In this document: positions 4,619-10,120 of the stretch, one piece after another
Position numbering within the stretch: the stretch's first letter is position 1
How the letters are laid out: every line of letters starts with the position of its first letter
Assembly (NCBI GenBank): GCA_021780625.1
Contig: JAJXYI010000529.1
Location: 1 to 10,120 of the forward strand
From: a bacterium
GTDB lineage: Bacteria; Verrucomicrobiota; Verrucomicrobiae; Opitutales; Opitutaceae
DNA length: 10,120 nt
Direction: 5' to 3'
Program-made: the position numbers and the translations under genes
Notes under the pieces: model-generated
What the model was told of the DNA's origin: nothing
Seen by the model: the letters and a program-made list of their open reading frames with translations, nothing else
Database searches by the model: none

Positions 4619-6769
4619 ATGAACGCGTCAACTCCGTCCCTCGTCCTTCGCGCCACACTCGGCGCTCTCGCCCTCTCCCTCGCCACCGCCGGTCTCCGCG
4701 CGGCGCCGGCCTACACGCCGGTGAAACTCGGGACCTCGGGCGTGGCCGGGGACGGCATCGGGCTGTTCATCCCGGCGGGCGCAAAGCCCGATTCCGCGGC
4801 AGACCTGTGTTTCGTCACGCCACCAAAGATCCAGGGCGCCCTGCCGCCCGGCTGGCGCGACGTCCCCCAGTTCTCGACCGACGGCACCCACGCGCGGGCG
4901 GAGCTTCAGGTGGACGCCGGCACCGACCTCTACGGCACGGGCGAGGTCACGGGGCCGCTCCTGCGCAACGGACGCAGCATCGAGTTGTGGAACACCGATA
5001 ATTTCACCTACCTCAAGCACGGCGGCCGCCGCCTCTACCAATCGCACCCGTGGGTGCTGGGTGTGCGCGCGAACGGCAGCGCCTTCGGCGTGATCTTCGA
5101 TTCGACCTGGAAGGCCTCGCTGGCGTGTTCCGACCGCATCGTCTTCACGAGCGACGGGCCCTCGTTCCCTGTGGTCGTGATCGAGCGCAGCTCCCCCGCC
5201 GGCGTGCTGCAGGCGCTCGGACAGCTGACCGGCACTATGCCGATGCCACCGCTGTGGGCGCTCGGCTACCAGCAGTGCCGCTGGTCGTATTATCCGGCCA
5301 CGCGCGTGAAGGAAATCGCGGACGGCTTCCGCAGCCACCGCATCCCCTGCGATGTGATCTGGATGGACATCGACTACATGGACGGCTTCCGGATCTTCAC
5401 TTTCGACAAGAAGGGCTTTCCCCATCCGACGGCGCTCAACGACTACCTGCACCGGCACGGATTTCACTCGGTCTGGATGATCGATCCAGGCGTGAAGCTC
5501 GACCCCGGCTACGAGGTGTACGACACCGGCACGGCTGCGGACGTGTGGGTGAAGACGCGTGAGGGAAAAACCTTCGTGGGCAAGGTCTGGCCGGGCGACT
5601 GCGTTTTCCCCGACTTCACGCGTCCCGGGACGCAGGACTGGTGGGCCGCACAGTACAAGGGCTTCATCGCTCATGGAATCGACGGCGTGTGGAACGACAT
5701 GAACGAGCCCTCCGTCTTCGGCGGACCCGACGACACAATGCCGGTGGACAACCAGCACCGGGGCGGCGGCCCCCTGACGCCCGGACCGCACCTGCAGTAC
5801 CACAACGTATACGGCATGCTGATGGTCCGCTCCACCCGGGCGGGCATCCTCGAGGCGCGCCCCGACCGCCGTCCGTTTGTCCTGACGCGCTCCAATTTCC
5901 TGGGCGGGCAGCGCTACGCGGCAACCTGGACCGGCGACAACGCGTCCAACGAGACCTGCCTGGAGGAGTCGATTCCGATGTCGATCAACCTGGGCCTGTC
6001 GGGCCAGCCCTTCAACGGACCCGACCTGGGCGGCTTTGCGGACAACGCCACCCCCGAGCTGTGGGCGCGCTGGGTCGGATTCGGCGCGTTCTTCCCCTTC
6101 TGCCGAGGGCACGCCGTGAAGGGCAGCAACAACAAGGAGCCCTGGGCCTTCGGCCCCGTCGTCGAGCAGGCGGCGCGCATCGCGCTGGACCGCCGGTATC
6201 GACTTCTTCCCTACTACTACACCCTCTTTCACGAGGCCTCCATCGACGGCATGCCCGTCATGCGCCCCGTCTTCATGGCAGACCCGAAGGATCCCGCGCT
6301 GCGCGCCGAGGACCGTGCCTTCCTGATCGGAAGCGACCTGCTGGTCGTCCCGCGCTGGGCGTCGCACCCCGCCCTGCCCAAGGGTGTGTGGCGCGAGCTG
6401 TCGCTGGTGCGCGGCGACGAACGCGATCCCTTCCAGGCGCGCCTACTCGTCCGGGCCGGCTCGATCATCCCCGCGGGGCGGATCGTCCAGAGCACCAACG
6501 AGAAGCTCCTCTCCCCGCTCACGCTGATCGTCTGCCTCGACGCCTCCGGCAGGGCCGAGGGCCGGCTGTATGAGGATGCCGGCGACGGTTTCGGGTATCA
6601 GCAAGGCGACTACCTGTTGACCACCTACCAGGCCGCCCTGCGCGACGGACGAGTGGTCGTCAGCATCGCCTCGACCGACGGCCACCGCGACCGTCCGGTC
6701 CGCCGCACCGTCATCGAGGTGCTCGACGCGAAAGGCCAGCACGTCGAGGCGACCGTCTCGGGGCTCTGA
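4619..6769 (+). CDS. Secreted GH31-family glycoside hydrolase (alpha-glucosidase type)
   Basis: This 716-residue protein starts with a signal peptide (hydrophobic about 8-24, likely cleavage near LRA-AP at 28-30). An N-terminal beta-sandwich contains DLYGTGEVTGPL (103-114), typical of GH31. The catalytic barrel runs from about 205 to 545 and shows IWMDIDYM (247-254), nucleophile Asp360 in WNDMNEP (358-364), acid/base Asp440 in TGDN (438-441), PDLGGF (468-473) and CRGHA (495-499). C-terminal beta domains follow. Known GH31 enzymes mainly cut terminal alpha-linked glucose or xylose; the variant PDLGGF in place of the more common DVGGF may reflect group or specificity. Expected to act in the periplasm or outside. 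ATG 4619 has no Shine-Dalgarno sequence but gives a well-placed signal peptide. No sugar transporter, regulator or second glycosidase lies nearby, so the gene appears isolated. It converges with proC, 25 bases apart. Confidence 0.94.
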   Translation: MNASTPSLVLRATLGALALSLATAGLRAAPAYTPVKLGTSGVAGDGIGLFIPAGAKPDSAADLCFVTPPKIQGALPPGWRDVPQFSTDGTHARAELQVDAGTDLYGTGEVTGPLLRNGRSIELWNTDNFTYLKHGGRRLYQSHPWVLGVRANGSAFGVIFDSTWKASLACSDRIVFTSDGPSFPVVVIERSSPAGVLQALGQLTGTMPMPPLWALGYQQCRWSYYPATRVKEIADGFRSHRIPCDVIWMDIDYMDGFRIFTFDKKGFPHPTALNDYLHRHGFHSVWMIDPGVKLDPGYEVYDTGTAADVWVKTREGKTFVGKVWPGDCVFPDFTRPGTQDWWAAQYKGFIAHGIDGVWNDMNEPSVFGGPDDTMPVDNQHRGGGPLTPGPHLQYHNVYGMLMVRSTRAGILEARPDRRPFVLTRSNFLGGQRYAATWTGDNASNETCLEESIPMSINLGLSGQPFNGPDLGGFADNATPELWARWVGFGAFFPFCRGHAVKGSNNKEPWAFGPVVEQAARIALDRRYRLLPYYYTLFHEASIDGMPVMRPVFMADPKDPALRAEDRAFLIGSDLLVVPRWASHPALPKGVWRELSLVRGDERDPFQARLLVRAGSIIPAGRIVQSTNEKLLSPLTLIVCLDASGRAEGRLYEDAGDGFGYQQGDYLLTTYQAALRDGRVVVSIASTDGHRDRPVRRTVIEVLDAKGQHVEATVSGL

Positions 6770-6782
6770 ACCGGCCGCCTCG

Positions 6783-6794
6783 GCGGGCGCCCGC
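6783..6794. other. GC palindrome between convergent gene ends
   Basis: GCGGGCGCCCGC is a perfect 12-base palindrome in the 25 bases between the GH31 stop and the proC stop. As RNA it could fold only with a small loop, and there is no T-run on either side. It might slow transcription from both sides, but it could be chance in GC-rich DNA. Confidence 0.25.
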
Positions 6795-7601
6795 TCAACC
6801 TTCCCGCGACAGCTCGATCGAGCGGTCGCGGGCGGCGAGCACGGTCTCGCGGATCGTGTCGCGAAAACCGTGCGCCTCCATGCGCTTGAGGCCGGCGAAG
6901 GTGGTGCCGTTGGGCGAGGTCACCTGGTTGCGCAGGTCCTCGGCCTCCGCCGTGCTGCGCTCCATCAGCCGTGCTGCGCCCAGGATGGTCTCGACCGCGA
7001 GCACGTAGGCCGCCTCGCGGGAGAGTCCCGCCGCCACGCCGCCATCGCGCAGCGCGGCCGCAAATTCGAAGACATAGGCCGGGCCGCTGCCGCTCACCGC
7101 GGTGACCGCGTCGAGCTGGGCCTCGTCGAACTCGACCATCTTGCCGAGCGAGCCGAGGATCGCCGTCACGAGCGCACGATCGCCCTCGGAGAGAGGGCGC
7201 AACGCGCACCAACCGGTGATGCCGGCGCCGATCTGGCCGGGGGTGTTGGGCATGGCCCGCACGACGTTGCGCGCGGCCGTAAAGGCCTGGCTGATACGCT
7301 CGAGGCGTTTTCCGGCGAGGACGGAGAGCACGAGCTTGCCGCCGGTCAGCGCCACGAGGCTCGAATCGAGCGAGGCGAACTGCTGCGGTTTGCAGGCGAG
7401 CACCACCGCGTCGGCCTTTGCGAGGAGGTCGGGCATCGAGATCGCCAGCCGGATGCCCGTCGTCTCGGAGAGGCGTTTCGCCGACTCGCCCCTGCCGCCG
7501 ATGCACGCGAGGTCCGCGGGGCGCGCCGCGCCGCTCGAGATTAGTCCACCGACCATGGCGGAGGCCATGCGTCCGGCACCGATGAAGGCGATGTTGCTCA
7601 T
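6795..7601 (-). CDS. proC: Pyrroline-5-carboxylate reductase
   Basis: This 268-residue cytoplasmic enzyme reduces 1-pyrroline-5-carboxylate to L-proline with NAD(P)H, the last step of proline synthesis. The Rossmann motif is IGAGRMA (7-13), followed by LACKPQQF (68-75) and the conserved AMPNTP (116-121). The C-terminal helical dimer domain carries the family signature AVSGSGPAYVFEF (168-180) and VTSPNGTT (227-234). Length is normal for ProC. I chose ATG 7601 because the Rossmann strand begins at once; the frame is open further upstream, but that part is out-of-frame sequence over the phosphatase gene and reads as low-complexity Arg/Ser/Pro. The gene lies 55 bases downstream of the response regulator on the same strand and may share its transcript, though no functional tie is obvious. 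No strong ribosome site is seen. Confidence 0.95.
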   Translation of the reverse strand: MSNIAFIGAGRMASAMVGGLISSGAARPADLACIGGRGESAKRLSETTGIRLAISMPDLLAKADAVVLACKPQQFASLDSSLVALTGGKLVLSVLAGKRLERISQAFTAARNVVRAMPNTPGQIGAGITGWCALRPLSEGDRALVTAILGSLGKMVEFDEAQLDAVTAVSGSGPAYVFEFAAALRDGGVAAGLSREAAYVLAVETILGAARLMERSTAEAEDLRNQVTSPNGTTFAGLKRMEAHGFRDTIRETVLAARDRSIELSREG

Positions 7602-7656
7602 GCTGGTTTCCACAAAGCAACGATTCCGCCAAAGCGCAAGGGCGCGGCCCGAACCG

Positions 7657-8901
7657 TCAGCCGCCCGCCGAGGCGGCCGCCAGCTCGACCAACACCATGC
7701 AGACGTCGTCCTCAAGGGGGGTGCCCTCGGCGGCGCCCAGATAGGTCCGGAGATCCTCGAGCACGCCATCCATGATCTCCTCCCGGTCCATCGCCATTCG
7801 CGCGCGCACCGAGGCGAGCAGGCGCTCGGCGCCGAAGGCCTCGCCCTGCGCGTTCTCAGCCTCGTGGAGGCCGTCCGTGAAGAGCAGCACCGCATCGCCG
7901 GGGCTGAGCATGACGGAATGCGTGGCGTAGTCAGCATCGGGCAGGAGTGCGATCGCGGGGTCCGGTCCGCCCGCCGAGGCGAGGTACTCGACCACGCCGG
8001 CGGATCGGCGGATCAGGACCGGCGAAGGATGCGCCGCGTTGGCATACCGCAGCTCGCGCCGCGTCGCGTCAACGACCAGGTAGAAGCCCGTGGCGAACAG
8101 GATCGTGTCGCTGCGCTGGAGGATGTCCCTGAGCGCGCGGTTGAGTTCCTCGAGCATGCGCCCCGGTTCGGCTGCCCAGGCCACGGTCTCCTCGAGCAGT
8201 CCGCGCATCAGCGCGGTCACCAGCGCGGCGCGCACGCCGTGCCCCATCACGTCGCACAGGAACACACCCGCCGCGGTGTGCGCGACGGGAAACACCTCGA
8301 AAAAGTCGCCGGCCATGGCACTGCTCGGGATCCAGCGGTGCGCAAACCGCAGTGCGCTCTGGTCCGGCGGCGCGTTGCGCGGGACCACCGGATACTGCGA
8401 CGGGAGCAGCGCCTTCTGGACGTCGCGCGCCATCGCGAGCTCGGCCTCCATCTGCGCATTCTTCTGACGCAGCTCCTCGTTTCGGCGCGCCAGCTCGACC
8501 TCCAGGCGCCGCGTCTCCAGGGCGCCGGCCATCGCGCGCCGGATGGTCGCCTGGTCGAGAGTGGCCTTGATGAGGTAGTCGCGGGCGCCGCGCTTCATGG
8601 CCTCCACCGCGATCTGCTCGCTGCCGCCGCCGGTGAGCATGATCACCGCAGGCCGCCGATCCTTGGGCATGTCCTGGATTTGGCTCAACAGGGCCAGGCC
8701 GTCCACGTCCTGAAGATGGTAGTCGAGCAGGACCAGGTCGTACGGATGCCGCGCCAGTTCCTCGGTCATCATCGCACCTGTGGTCACCCAGGTCGCCGTG
8801 CAGGGCAGGCTGTCGCCCATGCGGCGCACAAGCAGCTGGAGCCAGGCCCCGACGGAGGGGTCGTCATCCACGATCAGGACGGGAATGGGCTGCTCGGACA
8901 T
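7657..8901 (-). CDS. Response regulator with PP2C/SpoIIE-type Ser/Thr phosphatase output
   Basis: This 414-residue cytoplasmic regulator has a receiver domain at about 5-125, with acidic pocket Asp12-Asp13, phospho-acceptor Asp60 in LLLDYHL, Thr90 and Lys112 all present. A charged, heptad-like helix at about 128-162 (Arg/Glu/Gln-rich) probably forms a coiled-coil signalling linker and ends in the ARDVQKALLP typical of RsbU-like proteins. The phosphatase domain follows, with metal-binding Asp residues in AGDFFEV (Asp199), CDVMGHG (Asp217), FTDG (Asp343) and EDDV (398-400). Such proteins dephosphorylate anti-anti-sigma factors in partner-switching pathways that free a stress sigma factor. No kinase, anti-sigma or anti-anti-sigma gene is in the window, so its partners lie elsewhere. 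ATG 8901 places the receiver strand directly after the start. The hairpin and promoter-like boxes upstream are listed separately. Confidence 0.93.
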   Translation of the reverse strand: MSEQPIPVLIVDDDPSVGAWLQLLVRRMGDSLPCTATWVTTGAMMTEELARHPYDLVLLDYHLQDVDGLALLSQIQDMPKDRRPAVIMLTGGGSEQIAVEAMKRGARDYLIKATLDQATIRRAMAGALETRRLEVELARRNEELRQKNAQMEAELAMARDVQKALLPSQYPVVPRNAPPDQSALRFAHRWIPSSAMAGDFFEVFPVAHTAAGVFLCDVMGHGVRAALVTALMRGLLEETVAWAAEPGRMLEELNRALRDILQRSDTILFATGFYLVVDATRRELRYANAAHPSPVLIRRSAGVVEYLASAGGPDPAIALLPDADYATHSVMLSPGDAVLLFTDGLHEAENAQGEAFGAERLLASVRARMAMDREEIMDGVLEDLRTYLGAAEGTPLEDDVCMVLVELAAASAGG

Positions 8902-8912
8902 TGGGTCGGGCC

Positions 8913-8934
8913 CCGGCGCGCCACAGGGCGCCGG
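8913..8934 (-). other. 7-bp hairpin in the leader of the phosphatase regulator gene
   Basis: CCGGCGC (8913-8919) pairs perfectly with GCGCCGG (8928-8934) around an 8-base loop. It starts 11 bases upstream of the ATG at 8901, so in the mRNA it would sit beside the ribosome-binding region, which has no good Shine-Dalgarno sequence. It might affect translation, or be chance in GC-rich DNA. Confidence 0.35.
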
Positions 8935-8945
8935 AACACTCGGAC

Positions 8946-8973
8946 ACTATAGGCGGCCCTCCACCCGGGAGAA
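8946..8973 (-). promoter_or_regulatory. Possible promoter of the phosphatase regulator gene
   Basis: On the minus strand TATAGT (8951-8946) matches the -10 consensus at five of six positions. A TTCTCC at 8973-8968, 16 bases further upstream, matches the -35 consensus at only three. The location, inside the 108-base gap between the propeller gene and the regulator gene, is sensible and would suggest these two genes are transcribed separately. Confidence 0.35.
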
Positions 8974-9009
8974 GGCAGAAGTGGCCCGGAGCGCGGGGCC
9001 GGCGGGCGC

Positions 9010-10120
9010 CTAATCGAACAGTCGCACGTCCGAGAGCCGCCACACGCCGCCGTGGCGCTCGATGCGGCCGAGGAATTCCCGGCCCGGCGCCAGGTTGCGG
9101 GCGAGCCCGGGCTCGAGCGTCACCGCCAGGTCGCCCGCGCGGAAAAGTCCGGGCACCGGGCTGTGCTGGATGGTCGCTGACGACGCACCCGCATCCACCT
9201 TCAGGATACGGCCTCGGATCGCATACCCGGGCACGCTCGCGGGCCCGCACTGGCAGGTCGCGTCGAGCAGCCCGAGCTGTTCCGCGCCCGGGAGGCGGAG
9301 GCGCTGGCAGTACAGGCGGCCATCCTGCACCCACGCCGCCAGAAGTTCCGTGCGCACGCCGTCGCCCTCCCGGAGCACCGCCAGGCGCACCGGGCCCGGC
9401 GCGCCGCGGGACGGAAGCGGCGCCAGGCGGGCGGGCATGGAGGTCGCCCCGTTCGAGGCGTAACGACGCAAATAATACCCGCCCGGCAGGCTCGGGTCGT
9501 CGCCCGGCTTCTCCACCCAGAGCACCAGCTGCGTGCCGTCCGAGAGGATCGCCACGTCCACCGGGCCGGCAACCCGGCCGAGGTCGCAGCGCTGAGCGGC
9601 GGTCCAGCGAAGCCCGCCATCCGGCGTCGTGGAGGTGAGGATACGCGGATCGTCCCCGGCGGCCGTGAACCAGGCGAGCGCGGCGAGCGGTCCGCTTCGC
9701 GCCAGCCGCACGGGCGGCACCGTCGCCGCCGGCGCGACCCAGCCGTCCGGGCTGATCTCGCTGGTCTCGCGCACGCCGTTGTCCTCAAACCGGATCCCCA
9801 CGGGATCGCGCGCGCCCGCCGGCGTGAGCCCGCGAAAGACGACGAGGCTCGAGCCGTCGCCGAAGGCCGCCGCCATCGGCCGCAGGGGACTGGCCGGCAC
9901 GCCTACCGGCCCCGCCACACCCCCGCGCGTATCCGGGCGCAACCATACACGCGACTTCGACGCGCTATCATCGGAAATCCAGGCGAGCGCCCAACCTCCT
10001 CCGGGCCGGGCCGTCACCGTCGGCCACTCCGTGCCGGTGAGCTGCGCCGAGACCACCGCAACCGGGGCGCTCCATTCGCTCCCCCCGTCGGTCGACTCCG
10101 CCATCATCGCGCGCGGAGCG
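9010..10120 (-). CDS. BNR/Asp-box beta-propeller protein with C-terminal CusF-like domain (5' truncated by window)
   Basis: The frame is open through the right edge of the window; 369 residues are visible and the true start is outside. Two Asp-box motifs, STDGGSEW and TPDGGLRW, about 156 residues apart, mark sialidase-like beta-propeller blades. Other strands such as GPVDVAILSDGTQLVLWVE fit the same fold. Numbered from the double Met at 10107, residues about 296-364 form a small barrel, IRGRILKVDAGASSATIQHS then GLFRAGDLAVTL, closely resembling the CusF/PF11604 copper-binding domain. His315 is kept, but the usual Trp and Met ligands are absent, so copper binding is doubtful. A TCQCG Cys pair (284-288) lies just before it. 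No catalytic sialidase residues can be judged from this part. Probably exported, since both domain types usually are, though the signal region is not visible. Confidence 0.75.
   Translation of the reverse strand, partial: APRAMMAESTDGGSEWSAPVAVVSAQLTGTEWPTVTARPGGGWALAWISDDSASKSRVWLRPDTRGGVAGPVGVPASPLRPMAAAFGDGSSLVVFRGLTPAGARDPVGIRFEDNGVRETSEISPDGWVAPAATVPPVRLARSGPLAALAWFTAAGDDPRILTSTTPDGGLRWTAAQRCDLGRVAGPVDVAILSDGTQLVLWVEKPGDDPSLPGGYYLRRYASNGATSMPARLAPLPSRGAPGPVRLAVLREGDGVRTELLAAWVQDGRLYCQRLRLPGAEQLGLLDATCQCGPASVPGYAIRGRILKVDAGASSATIQHSPVPGLFRAGDLAVTLEPGLARNLAPGREFLGRIERHGGVWRLSDVRLFD

Noticed and set aside
4628..6367. 579-codon open frame on the minus strand opposite the GH31 gene
   Set aside because: It is fully antisense to a well-supported enzyme gene, has no recognisable motif, and its Arg/Val/His/Asp-rich composition is what a GC-rich antisense frame gives.
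7602..7937. Upstream extension of the proC frame
   Set aside because: ProC proteins begin at the Rossmann strand; the added 112 residues overlap the phosphatase gene and look like out-of-frame sequence.
7102..8952. 616-codon open frame on the plus strand opposite proC and the phosphatase regulator
   Set aside because: It spans two convincing genes on the other strand plus the gap between them and has no domain-like sequence, so it is a composition artefact.

Overview
The window is high-GC bacterial chromosome with dense genes and start codons that mostly lack an obvious Shine-Dalgarno sequence. Its two larger intergenic gaps carry short palindromic repeats of the GGAGTGCGGA...TCCGC kind. My best guess is a Verrucomicrobiota genome near the Opitutaceae. 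That rests on remembered repeat style and gene mix, so it is inference. I saw no phage, plasmid, CRISPR or transposase genes, no tRNA and no rRNA.

Layout. (1) 1-339, plus strand: 3' end of a probable GNAT-fold acyltransferase, cut by the window edge. (2) 340-637: a gap between convergent genes, filled with hairpin repeats. (3) 638-2979, minus strand: a MarR-type regulator followed, with a 4-base ATGA overlap, by a type IV half-size ABC exporter. Upstream of marR, at 2988-3015, lies a 28-base palindrome built from two GACA-N5-TGTC sites. It overlaps a perfect TTGACA -35 box and is a strong operator candidate. (4) 3130-4122, plus strand: a secreted alpha/beta hydrolase divergent from the marR-exporter pair. 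(5) 4123-4618: a 496-base gap holding two more composite palindromic repeats, one sharing 32 identical bases with the first gap, plus short tandem repeats. (6) 4619-6769, plus strand: a secreted GH31 alpha-glucosidase-type enzyme with both catalytic Asp residues. (7) 6795-7601, minus strand: proC, the last step of proline synthesis. (8) 7657-8901, minus strand: a response regulator whose output is a PP2C/SpoIIE-type phosphatase, as in RsbU-like regulators of stress sigma-factor pathways. (9) 9010 to the window end, minus strand: a BNR/Asp-box beta-propeller protein ending in a CusF-like small barrel that lacks the usual copper-binding Met and Trp residues.

How the genes relate. The only clear functional unit is marR plus exporter, which looks like an autoregulated drug or metabolite efflux operon. 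The divergent hydrolase may share its control region. The GH31 enzyme, proC, the phosphatase regulator and the propeller protein look like ordinary neighbours. The phosphatase regulator and proC could share a transcript because the gap is only 55 bases.

The most interesting signals are the structure-preserving changes among the palindromic repeats, the operator upstream of marR, and the propeller-CusF fusion. I found no convincing new multi-gene system.
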